A DNA stretch of 64,000 bases, taken from positions 434,001 through 498,000 of the forward strand of contig JAHBBC010000019.1 in assembly GCA_019915015.1 (NCBI GenBank), read 5' to 3'. The DNA comes from Auriscalpium vulgare. Its lineage: Eukaryota; Basidiomycota; Agaricomycetes; Russulales; Auriscalpiaceae. Made by a program: the position numbers and the translations under genes. The notes under the pieces are model-generated. The model searched no databases. It was not told where the DNA came from and worked only from the letters and a program-made list of their open reading frames with translations. Positions 10,479 through 20,284 of this stretch are shown piece by piece (the stretch's first letter is position 1; each line of letters starts with the position of its first letter).

Positions 10479-11929
10479 TCAAACCTCAGCGTAGCCTAGA
10501 TAGTAGTTCGTGCGCTGATTGTAGCTCTGCTGCGTATTGTTAGTGTACGCCGTATACGACGTATACGCTGTTGACGACACTGGGCCTGTTGACGACACTG
10601 GGCCTGCCGACAAAATCGTCCTGCCTATGCTCCCAGTAGAAACCCTGCGCGCGCGGACGCTCACTATTGAGGGCTGGGGCACGGTCAACACCTCGCTGAA
10701 CGGCTGCGCGCTCGGCGGGAACGGATCCACCTGGTCCTCGATAAGGCCGCGTCGCCCGAGCCTGCTCTTCATGCTGCCAGCCAGCTCGCGGAAGAACGCA
10801 CGCACGCCGCGCTCGCGCTCACTCGAGGCCGATGGGGGCGGGAGGGGTGGGAACGGCGGGAATAACGGCGGGTTTGACGTGGTTGGGTCGAACCGCGGTG
10901 AGCCCGGGCGGAGTTGCTGGTAGGTGGACGACGGCATCGGTGGTAGGCTGAATGGTTGCATCGCATAGCCCGGGCTTGAGCTTGCGTCGTATGAAGGGGG
11001 GTTTGGGGGTTCCGCAAATTGTGCGAAGCGGACAAGTCCGAGGTTTGGTGAGGGCGGCCTCGCGGTGCCTTTTTCCGAAAGGTATCGCTGGGGGGGCTCG
11101 TCCTGCGCGGCCGGCGCAGAGTAGATTGGTAGTGGAGCATAATAAGAGGTCTCGGTACCAGCGAGCGAGACCGTGTCAAACGCAGATGGCCCTGATGGCA
11201 GCGACGGCCCTGTGGGTATCGACGCACCCGGGGCAGCGGAGGTAGCGAGCGTGCAGATTTCGGCACATAAGCATCGTCGCCTTCATCTTCTGAAGTCACT
11301 GTGAGCCCAGTGCTGCAGGAAGGTGGACACTGGATACTGAGGACGCTCACCAGAGCCGAGACCCTCTAGAACACGGAGTCCCGCTTTGCCCACTTCCTCA
11401 AACGTCCGCCCACATTCCGCAAGCGCCTTGCAGCGTTTCTCGAGGCAACTGCGCAACGTCTCGGTTCGCGCTGCTTGCAGTCTGTTCTTCTTGGACGCGA
11501 TGATGTGATCGGATAACTTCAGCTCAGCTTGCGCGGCATTTTTCTTCGCGGAGGACACGGACGTGGAGACCACGTTGGCTCTGTCTTCCTGTCAGCACGC
11601 TGGAAAGTCGTTACATGGGCGTGGACGTACAAAGTCTCCCGATCAGTCATCTCGGACGCTATGTCCTCCTCGAGACTCTTCAACTCGCGCATCTCAGCTT
11701 GCCAAGCCTTGACGCTCCCTGCGTACCTCCGCAGCGCGTCGTCAGCTCCCGCGAGACTCCCGGCGACCGCGATGACCGCACGACCGATGGGCGCGGGCGA
11801 GGCGCTCGCATACGCCGTTAACGAGAGCAGCGAGTGTTGCGCGTAGGTATCCAGAAACACGGCCAGGTTCTGGTGGTATTCATTCGCGTCGGATAGCAGT
11901 TTCGTGAGTAGCTGGGGGTTGTGCGCCAT
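10479..11929 (-). pseudogene. Decayed paralogue of the BAR-like/proline-rich gene
   Basis: It aligns along its whole length with the 4593-6418 gene. The N-terminus HNPQLLTKLLSDANEYHQNL, the core ASPAPIGRAVIAVAGSLAGADDALRRYAGSVKAW, the helix RTETLRSCLEKRCKALAECG and the tail QQSYNQRTNYYLGYAEV are all shared. The frame breaks several times: near 11575-11600, where about 18 aligned residues are also missing; near 11235; and near 10975, where the Pro-rich tail returns in a different phase. The proline-rich middle is much shorter than in the intact copy. The adjacent tandem duplication, with one intact and one broken copy, suggests loss of constraint after duplication. Small unpredicted introns could explain one break but not all. 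Confidence 0.7.
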
Positions 11930-13975
11930 GGAAGTCAGAGTCGAGGCTATGATGAAAAGAAAAGTGAATCAGCTGGGAATATTGGTGCCTTCGTACCATA
12001 TATACCTCATTGGTTCCGGATTGTATGGTGGCATCGCCACGCGACACGCCAACGACAGGCTGCAGGCGCCGTACGAGTACAGCGCTACTAGTAGCTAGTA
12101 GCTAGTCGGACATGCACAGCCAGGCTTGTACACTCTGCCAGTACAGGGTCGCGGCAGTACTGTTGCTAAATACTTTGTTGGAGGGAAACCAGATGATGCG
12201 ACCTCGGGGACCAGGTTGCTTCATTGAATCCGAACTTTCCCTTCGTCAAGGCTGGCGATAACAGAGGCAAAATGGCGACTCGGACAGCAGACTCGGCTGC
12301 AGGCAGTGGCGGCCGGCCCTGGGCCACGTGTCCGGGAATGGCATCAACAAAGCTCAACAAATGGCAACAAATGGCAACGGGCACGATCTCCCCCGGCACC
12401 GCGCACAACAGGCGCACAATCTCAGTCTGCGAACGTTTGCTGTAGCGGAAATATCAAAGGTGGTCATCTGGAAGGACTCCAGTAAATATGGTAGGAACGT
12501 GGCCGGCCTTCGTGAGTCGTGCAGAGCAGTAGCTTGACATTCGTACGTGGTCATTCTGCTGATTCGGATGTTTGGGATTTCGCTCACCTCATGGCGCCGT
12601 GTTTGGGACCTTATTGTCTACTCTCGTTCAGAAAGTCGACCAACTTATGCATCGCGAGTGTAACACCGGTATGCAGGATTTCGAAACCGCGTTGTCAAAA
12701 CCCAATATCCCTCACTTCACTCTTCTATGCGAAGATGTTGCGGGACGCGTTGGTAACCGTGTCAGACGCCGACCTTTGATCCTGTCATCTTCGCATCCGC
12801 TCTTCTGGCACCCATACAGGCACCCGGAAATCGTTCATGGACCTGCAGAAGATCTGGTTATTGTCCTCTAGCCATTGTTCTCGAGCCGACGCCGACGAGG
12901 CGCGGGGTTTGAGGCGCGCCGGACTTAGACGCAACTCAAGCCGGGCTAACTAAGTGAGTCGTCTACTCGCATATGTGTGTCATCTTTTCTCCGTTTGTGC
13001 TGTGTGTGCCGTCATCGAACTGGCCCCTGCCATTGTCTGCCCGTTTGGCGTGTATTCGTGATCACCGTGTCATATCATGCTACCCCTTGCGCGCCGTTGT
13101 TTCATGGTTGGGGAGGAATATCATCGTTGCGCGACCCGTTTATGTCTGCGGTGCTTCTGGCATAGGGGAAATAATGCACCGTGTTGAGGCACGGCGAGCG
13201 AGGTCAGTGTGCGGCCACATATTGGCTTGCCTCGCAGTGCGCTACTGACGCCAAGGGATCTGACAACGCTCCGATGTCGCGCTGTCACCTAGGCATTTGC
13301 ACGTTACTGCGTAACGCCCTGTGATATTGTCTTTCTGATCTCTCCGCATTCGTCGAACAATGGGATCCTACTGTACGCTTCCTCGGTGCACATACGCAGA
13401 TAACGAGATCCTCCAGCTTCCCCCCGAAGACCACCGAGATCGCGCGCACGGGCGAGTCGGCCATCTGCACATCCTAGGAGAACAATGCCGCTTTGACGCG
13501 GGACCGCGTCTGCCTGATCGGCTGTCTCGAACATCGCAAATACGTGTCCATACGCGGGTGCGCAGGCGCTGACTCTACTATCCAGGGCTACACGTATACC
13601 ACAGTCACAATCCATTATCTGCGCATTCACACTGCGCAGTGCGCCCCCACTGCACCGAAGCGCAGGCCCGACCTCCGCTGACTCCTAATTTGAGGCCTTC
13701 ACGCGGCGTATGTGCTCCCAATATGGCGGTCAGTGCGTGACTCGCGTGCGGTTTCTCAGGAGACTCATCTCGTTTCGTGCGGCCAGGCGCGCCGGAGGAG
13801 AACACGGTGACATATAAAGGCTCCTCATGGCGCGTGTTTTGCGGCACACTGCCCTTCGTTTTTCCATCCCCCGCGCTCTTTCGACTGATACGACGCGCGA
13901 CGCCGCCGCCGCCTGTCCGACGCTCTTTAGCAAGTTACCGGTTACCTCTTACCAGTGCCCTTCTGCATCGCTGCC
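11930..13975. other. Intergenic stretch without a supported gene
   Basis: About 2 kb with only short overlapping open frames on both strands. No domain, no consistent splice chain and no repeat array were found. Confidence 0.45.
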
Positions 13976-14615
13976 ATGCGGTCCTTCGATCCTACTCTCC
14001 CTTCTATCAGCTTCGTATTATCCCAGGCGCAGAACGAGCCCCGCCGTCTGCGCCGCCGCCCGTCTCGCCGCGTCCGCCGCGCCAAGTCATCGCCATCTTT
14101 CTCTCCCCATGTACCGCACTACCCTCCCCAGCTTGAAAGTGACTTCCTAATGGTACGTGCGCGCCTTGTCCGGCGCCGCTGCTGTGAGCTAACCGAGGTC
14201 ACCGATCAGAAAACTGTCGATTACCGCTTCAACCCACCGCCCTGTCCTTCGATGCGCTCGAGATATGCTCTCGTAAGTTAAAGAGCGCTTCATGAGTAGA
14301 GCTTCAAAGGTGACCTGTTTTGGACAGCCCACAAACCTCTTCATCGCGGACGAAGTCGAGATCGAGATCGTTATGCCTTCGCCGACGGAGAGCACTTCGT
14401 CTTCGACGTCGTCAACATCTCACACGAGCAGCGCCCGAAAGAAGGCGAAAGCCGTGTCGACGTTTGTTCAGGTAAAGCTGGGCCATGTCGTCAGGGCGTT
14501 GAAGGTCGCTGACATCGCTGTGCAGGACGTGCTCGACACTGTTCGCTACAGGTGGCGTGGGCTGCATCCCGTGAAACGCGCCGAGGACCGCCTATCCTTC
14601 GACCTGTGCAACTAG
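13976..14615 (+). CDS. Small four-exon protein of unknown function
   Basis: Not recognised. Four exons (13976-14152, 14210-14272, 14328-14471, 14526-14615) join in frame at three phase-0 introns of 57, 55 and 54 nt with good donors (GTACGT, GTAAGT, GTAAAG) and CAG acceptors, giving 157 aa. The N-terminal part is basic and arginine-rich (RRLRRRPSRRVRRAKSS). The middle carries a short hydrophobic/acidic strand (NLFIADEVEIEIVMP), then a Ser/Thr run and a KKAKA patch. The composition suggests a nuclear protein, which is an inference. The copia element is inserted 146 bp after the stop, in the likely 3' UTR or downstream flank. Confidence 0.5.
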
Positions 14616-14761
14616 ACCCCAACTCTGACCGTCTTCCATTCTTGACTGCCCTCAAACAAATTCTTGATCATACTCCCTGCTCCATACCTGATCTTGGCCA
14701 AACCCGCTCAAGGTCCACGTCCCATTCGGCCTTCACATCTTCTGTAAAGTGTAATAATAGC

Positions 14762-14959
14762 TGTTGTAGTTAGTGGGAGAAGCCACTCGGCGACTCCCGA
14801 ACATACTAGATTAGATTACTAAGTACAGTAGATAAGCGAATTCCTAGTCATAGGAATATTCCAGTAGTCTTGTACTTAGGTATAAAGGCTCGCGTTCAGG
14901 AGCCGGAATAAATCAATCTTATTCTCTATTTTACTCGCTCTCTACTTGTTTATTCTACA
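14762..14959 (+). repeat. Copia 5' LTR
   Basis: 198 bp starting TGTTGTAGTTAG and ending TATTCTACA. A TATAAAG promoter-like motif lies near 14880 and AATAAA near 14907. Identical to the 3' LTR. Confidence 0.95.
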
Positions 14960-14974
14960 GGTTATGGGCCCTGC
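14960..14974 (+). promoter_or_regulatory. Primer-binding site (initiator tRNA half-molecule type)
   Basis: GGTTATGGGCCCTGC sits flush with the 5' LTR. Its complement matches the anticodon-stem region of eukaryotic initiator Met-tRNA (GGGCCCATAACC), the internal priming site known for Drosophila copia and relatives, with one mismatch. The same 15-mer follows the 5' LTR of the Gag-only element at 27340. Confidence 0.75.
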
Positions 14975-15040
14975 CCTTAACTGATCACATACAGTCACTA
15001 TCTACCAGCCCTATCTATCACCCCCGAAATCTTCCCACCC

Positions 15041-18000
15041 ATGTCAGACAACACGTACGGCAGCGGCACGTACAACACAGTCCGGATCGATGCCTTGCGG
15101 GGCACCGAGAATTACGCCGTATGGCGTATGAAGATCGAAGATCTACTTACCAATGCGGACCTGTGGGATTATGTCGACGGGACGGCGAAGAAACCTGCCG
15201 CGGCAGCGACAGGAGCGGATGCCAAAGTGCAAGAAGCCGCTGACGAGAAGATCAGGGTCTGGACAAAGAAGAGTCGACAGGCGCTGTCGGCAATTCGGCT
15301 GCGGGTCGCAGACCCGCTGCTGGTATACGTTCGGGACGAGAAAGAAGCCGCCGCCGCGTGGAGCATACTCGAGGAGTTGTACCAGCCGAAAGGAACGCTG
15401 GGGCTCGTACTCGCGAGGCGAAATTTCTTCAGAGCCGAATGCGCGGAAGGCGCAGACGTCGAGGAGCACATCAGGAAGATGCGCGGACTGCAGAGCGATC
15501 TGCACTCACTGGGACATCAGATCTCAGACGAAGATTTCGGCATGGCGTTGCTGACGTCGTTGCCAGAGTCTTGGGACCCTTACATACGGTCAATAGATCG
15601 CACAGCCCTCGGGAAATCCGGCACAGTCATATCTCGTATTCTCGAAGAAACCAAGCGCCAAAAGGAGAAAGCCGAGAAGCCATCATCTGACACGGCGCTT
15701 GCGGCCTACAAAGGAAAGAAGAAGTTCGACACACGCAATATTACATGCTACGCGTGCGGGAAAAAAGGGCACATGAAAGCAGACTGCCGCTCGAGCAAAC
15801 GTGACAACGGGACGGGCAGGCAGAACGGCGGAGGGGGGAACACAGCGCAGGCAAACACGGCGCAGGAAGCGCCGAAGAAAGAAGAATACGCCTTCGCATC
15901 AGAGAACTCGCTTACCAATCACGCCGGACCGCCGCTCTGGCTCGCCGACTCGGCAGCCACGTCACACATCGTGCGAGAGCGCTCGCATTTTTCCTCTTAC
16001 AGAGATACGCCCGGGGACATTGTTCGGGGCGTAGGGAATCACTCCATCGCGGCCCTTGGCCGCGGTGACGTGCCAGTCACTTTTCAAGTTGAAGGAAAGT
16101 CGGTGCAGGGCGTCTTGCGGGACGCGATACACGCACCACTCGCTGTAGCAAACCTGGTCTCGATCCCACGCATCACCGAAAACAGCATGCAGGTGACGTT
16201 CGCAAACGATTACCTAATGATCCGAACGCGCGCGGGAACGAATATCGCTAAAGGGAGAAAAGTCGGTCGTATGTACATCATGGACCTGAAGCCCGGCTCG
16301 GGCGCTTTTCCCGAAATGGCGCTGGTATCCGGCAATGCCCGAAGTTGGGACTCCTGGCACAGAATCTTCGGCCACCTCAATATGGGTTCGATAAAAATGC
16401 TAAAATCGAAAAATATGGTGGAGGGGATGAATGTCGACGAAGGGAGCGCGCCGGAAGAGCAATGCACAGCGTGCATCCAGGCTAAACAGCATGTCACACC
16501 ATTTCCAAAAGAATCTGATACGAAGATCGCGGAGATCGGTGACCTCACCGTTTCAGACTTATGGGGACCGGCCCGAACGCGCGGAATCCGAGGCGAATTC
16601 TATTACGTGTCATTCACAGACGGAAAGTCGCGCCGCTCGATGGTTCATTTTCTCAAAGGGAAAACTGGCGTACTCGAAAAGCTGAAGTACTACAAGAGCT
16701 ACATCGAGACGCAGGCGGGACGCAAGATGAAGCGTTTTCGCATCGACAATGGGCGCGAGTATCTCAACGAGGGAATTTTGAAATTCCTCTTAGAGAACGG
16801 CATCAAATTGGAACTCACGGCACCCCACTCTTCCGCACAGAATGGAATTGCGGAACGACTCAACCGAACGTTGGTCGAGCACGCGCGCGCAATGCTATTG
16901 GCGCACGATTTACCCAAGTACCTATGGCCCGAAGCAGTAGCCTACGCAACGTACCTGAAAAACCGGTCTCCCACGCGCGCCTTACCCGATGGGAAAACAC
17001 CCGATGAGATCTTCTGGGGGAAGAAACCGGACGTATCGTTGTTACGAGAATTCGGCACGCGTTGCTGGGTACTGCAGCAGGATGGGCAGCAAGGAAAATT
17101 GGAATCAAAGTCGCGCGACATGTTATTTGTCGGCCTCTCGGACAATTCGCGTGCCTGGAGGTACTACAACCCACAAACCCGGCAAGTTCAAACTTCAAGA
17201 AATATTATATTTGAAGAAGAAAAAACTATCACTATGGGCACTGGGGAAGAACACATACTCGAGGCCCCTGCGCGGCTCGAGGGGGAGAAAGACGCAGAGG
17301 CAGGAAAAAGCGAGCCGACTGCGGGGCAAGGGGGAGAAAGGGGAGAAACGGCGCCGCCGGCCGAAGCGCCCAAAGCGCCGACACCTTCGAAAATTCCGAC
17401 GCCCCGAGCACCGAGCACGCGGATCGCGCAACACGCACCAACAAACTTTCGCCTGCTGAATAATCCAGCAGCACGCGGACCACGCGAATGGAAACATCAC
17501 GTACCCACGGACCAGGCGCCCGTTGCAGTTGACAAAGCCGCAGAGGAAGAAGAGGACGAGCACGAGGAATATGTGCTCATGACGGGATCACTAGTAAACG
17601 ACGATCCCGTGGATATCAAAGAAGCAATGACGCGGCCTGATTGGCCAAAATGGAAAGAAGCGATCGAACGGGAACTCGGACAGCTGGAAAAGCTAGGCAC
17701 TTACGTCAAAGTCGAGCTTCCTGCAGATCGCGATCCAGTTGGCTGCAAATGGGTGCTACGTACGAAACGCGACACGGATGGCAACATAATAAAATACAAA
17801 GCACGTCTGGTCGCACAGGGGTTCTCACAGATACCGGGAATCGATTTCTTCGAAACATATTCCCCTGTGGTACGACTGGAGACTTTGCGAATGCTATTCG
17901 CGATCGGCGCCATATATGATCTCGAGATTCACGTTGTTGACGTCGTCGGCGCTTATCTAAACGGCGAGCTCAAAGAAGAAATCTATATGAAACAGCCGCC

Positions 18001-19156
18001 GGGATACGACGACGGGACGGGACGAGTACTGCAGCTACTCAAATCTATTTACGGGCTCAAGCAAGCTGGCCGAGTCTGGAACGATCTACTCGACGCAATT
18101 TTTGCGGAGCTAGGGTTCACTCGACTGTTCTCGGACCAGTGTGTATACATCAGACAGCAAGGCAACGATCTGTGGATCGTGGCAGTGCATGTTGATGATA
18201 TGCCAATTCTAGCAACAGGCACGGAAGCTATGCGCACCATCAAAGAAGAGCTCAAATCGAAATTCGAGATCTCAGATCTCGGCGAGATCCGACAAGTCGT
18301 CGGGCTCGAAGTCATTCGAGATCGCAAGCAAGGCACACTGAAGATCTCACAGAAATCATTCATTCGGCGCATACTCGAGCGCTTCGGGATGCCCAACGCG
18401 ACACCAGTCGCAACACCTCTGGACCACAACGTGAAGCTCACGAAGGTTACGGAGATAGCGGAGACATCATTCCGATCCAATTATCAATCGGCGATCGGAT
18501 CTCTCATGTATCCTGCAATCGGCACTCGCCCTGACATTGCATTCGCAGTGCAATTCCTTAGTCAATTTAATTCTAATCCGGGTCCCGAGCACTGGACAGC
18601 AGTCAAGCGCGTCATGCGCTACCTCAAAGGGACGGAGGACTTGGGAATCGTGTACGGCGGAGAAACCACGGAGAAGCGAGGCATAGTTACCAGCCTCGAG
18701 GCTTACTCGGATGCCGATTGGGGAGGAAATTTGGATGACAGGAGGTCAACTTCCGGTTACGTCTTCAAGATCGCGGGAGGCCCGATCTCTTGGAGTTCGA
18801 AGAAGCAACCGACAGTTGCCATATCCAGTATGGAAGCAGAGTACATGGCCCTGAGCCATGCGGCACGCGAAACGATCTGGATTCGCAGATTCCTCAGGGA
18901 ATTAGGCGCGCCCATGGACGAGCCGACGCAAATCAACGTCGATAACCAGGGCACCATCAAATTTTCGCAGAATCAGACTTTTCACGCCCGGAGCAAGCAT
19001 ATCGACATCCGGCATCATTTCATTCGAGACTGTATTACTTCTAACGAAGTGTCAGTTGAATACTGCGCGACCCTCGACAATCTCGCAGACGTATTTACAA
19101 AAGCACTACCTAAGCCGCATCACCAGGAACTTGTTCAGCACTTGGGAATGCGGTAA
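15041..19156 (+). CDS. Copia Gag-Pol polyprotein, intact (1371 aa)
   Basis: A single uninterrupted ORF. The Gag domain (UBN2/retrotran_gag type) occupies about residues 10-220. A CCHC zinc knuckle (CYACGKKGHMKADC) is at about 236-249. The protease has DSAATSH near 305. The integrase zinc domain runs from SWHRIFGHLN (about 438) to CTACIQAK (about 476), and its catalytic core has Asp in SDLWGP (about 506), Asp in RIDNGREY (about 568) and Glu in GIAERLN (about 604). The copia-type reverse transcriptase starts at CKWVLRTKRD (about 902) and has the active-site VDD near 1052. RNase H carries SDADWGG (about 1222) and ADVFTKALP at the end. Integrase precedes RT, the copia order. It supplies every function for its own transposition. 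The single ORF without a stop between Gag and Pol is normal in copia. Confidence 0.96.
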   Translation: MSDNTYGSGTYNTVRIDALRGTENYAVWRMKIEDLLTNADLWDYVDGTAKKPAAAATGADAKVQEAADEKIRVWTKKSRQALSAIRLRVADPLLVYVRDEKEAAAAWSILEELYQPKGTLGLVLARRNFFRAECAEGADVEEHIRKMRGLQSDLHSLGHQISDEDFGMALLTSLPESWDPYIRSIDRTALGKSGTVISRILEETKRQKEKAEKPSSDTALAAYKGKKKFDTRNITCYACGKKGHMKADCRSSKRDNGTGRQNGGGGNTAQANTAQEAPKKEEYAFASENSLTNHAGPPLWLADSAATSHIVRERSHFSSYRDTPGDIVRGVGNHSIAALGRGDVPVTFQVEGKSVQGVLRDAIHAPLAVANLVSIPRITENSMQVTFANDYLMIRTRAGTNIAKGRKVGRMYIMDLKPGSGAFPEMALVSGNARSWDSWHRIFGHLNMGSIKMLKSKNMVEGMNVDEGSAPEEQCTACIQAKQHVTPFPKESDTKIAEIGDLTVSDLWGPARTRGIRGEFYYVSFTDGKSRRSMVHFLKGKTGVLEKLKYYKSYIETQAGRKMKRFRIDNGREYLNEGILKFLLENGIKLELTAPHSSAQNGIAERLNRTLVEHARAMLLAHDLPKYLWPEAVAYATYLKNRSPTRALPDGKTPDEIFWGKKPDVSLLREFGTRCWVLQQDGQQGKLESKSRDMLFVGLSDNSRAWRYYNPQTRQVQTSRNIIFEEEKTITMGTGEEHILEAPARLEGEKDAEAGKSEPTAGQGGERGETAPPAEAPKAPTPSKIPTPRAPSTRIAQHAPTNFRLLNNPAARGPREWKHHVPTDQAPVAVDKAAEEEEDEHEEYVLMTGSLVNDDPVDIKEAMTRPDWPKWKEAIERELGQLEKLGTYVKVELPADRDPVGCKWVLRTKRDTDGNIIKYKARLVAQGFSQIPGIDFFETYSPVVRLETLRMLFAIGAIYDLEIHVVDVVGAYLNGELKEEIYMKQPPGYDDGTGRVLQLLKSIYGLKQAGRVWNDLLDAIFAELGFTRLFSDQCVYIRQQGNDLWIVAVHVDDMPILATGTEAMRTIKEELKSKFEISDLGEIRQVVGLEVIRDRKQGTLKISQKSFIRRILERFGMPNATPVATPLDHNVKLTKVTEIAETSFRSNYQSAIGSLMYPAIGTRPDIAFAVQFLSQFNSNPGPEHWTAVKRVMRYLKGTEDLGIVYGGETTEKRGIVTSLEAYSDADWGGNLDDRRSTSGYVFKIAGGPISWSSKKQPTVAISSMEAEYMALSHAARETIWIRRFLRELGAPMDEPTQINVDNQGTIKFSQNQTFHARSKHIDIRHHFIRDCITSNEVSVEYCATLDNLADVFTKALPKPHHQELVQHLGMR

Positions 19157-19174
19157 TCGGGAGTCGAGGGGGAG

Positions 19175-19372
19175 TGTTGTAGTTAGTGGGAGAAGCCACT
19201 CGGCGACTCCCGAACATACTAGATTAGATTACTAAGTACAGTAGATAAGCGAATTCCTAGTCATAGGAATATTCCAGTAGTCTTGTACTTAGGTATAAAG
19301 GCTCGCGTTCAGGAGCCGGAATAAATCAATCTTATTCTCTATTTTACTCGCTCTCTACTTGTTTATTCTACA
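19175..19372 (+). repeat. Copia 3' LTR
   Basis: 198 bp identical to 14762-14959, followed by the target duplication ATAGC at 19373-19377. Confidence 0.95.
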
Positions 19373-19377
19373 ATAGC

Positions 19378-20284
19378 CCCGTCGATTGACCTGCGATCGA
19401 CTTCATAAGTACCTATATCTTGCTTGACCCGTGGTGCAACGTTTGCCTGCGATAGTACATTTTCGTGTTCGTACCCGTGTACATATCTTGTTAGTGCGCT
19501 GGTCCCACCAAGAAATGGAACACGTCTTCTACTGTAACCCGTGTTAAGCTCACTGCTGTGGGATCATAGAACTCGCTCACCTCAGAAAATGCTCGATAGC
19601 GCACCGAGTGAACTGCGAGTGTCGTCTCAAGTATCAAACACTTTGCCGGCGACAACCGCTGCTCTGTCATGATCTGTGCTGACGATGACGAGGAGAGACG
19701 AGCGGTCGCCATTTGTCCTTTCCAAGAAGAGATGTGCAACTTCACAGGATCGCAGGCGTATCTTCTGGGAACACATGGTCGGTTGCAGTGAAAAAGCTCC
19801 AACTTCGGCGCAAGTGACGATGACAAGCATGGAAGGCGGAATGTCGGCCCATCAATAAAGCACTACCGGTACAGCCTGTGCATCAAGCTCATAGTAGTCA
19901 CGTAGTCATCATCCTCCCAGCTGCCAGCATGTTGAATTTTCATGATTAGGACCAGGAGCCAGGTAAACTCGGAGTGGGTACCAACGCAGTTAAACAGTTG
20001 GACGTGGTGGGCATGATGGGCCCTGTCGTGTAGTTCAGGGAGGCCAATCGGTGTACTGTAGACGTGGGCGAGTCCAGTGGAATTTTTCGGTTGATGACGA
20101 GGAGTCAACAGGACCTCAAATATGTGCAAAATTCAGCAGAAAACGTACATTTGTCAAATAACTGCAGGCTCCGGGTGCAATTGTTTTTCGTGCCCACCTT
20201 CCTGATATATCCAGCGCAGTCCTGTGAAGGCCGCCGCGGGCAGACGGTCGATGTTACATTCTGCGTTTCCTCTCTTCCACCACC
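19378..20284. other. Intergenic stretch without a supported gene
   Basis: About 0.9 kb between the copia insertion and the JAMM gene. Only short unsupported open frames are present. The stretch just before 20285 probably holds the promoter and 5' UTR of the JAMM gene. Confidence 0.45.

Larger units (their letters stand above)
14762..19372 (+). mobile_element. Complete Ty1/copia LTR retrotransposon
   Basis: 4,611 bp. The LTRs are 198 bp (14762-14959 and 19175-19372), identical by eye, and run TGTTG...CTACA. A 5-bp target duplication ATAGC flanks both sides (14757-14761 and 19373-19377). The primer-binding site follows the 5' LTR directly and a GA-rich polypurine tract (GAGTCGAGGGGGAG) precedes the 3' LTR. 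The single ORF is intact. Identical LTRs imply recent insertion. Confidence 0.97.
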
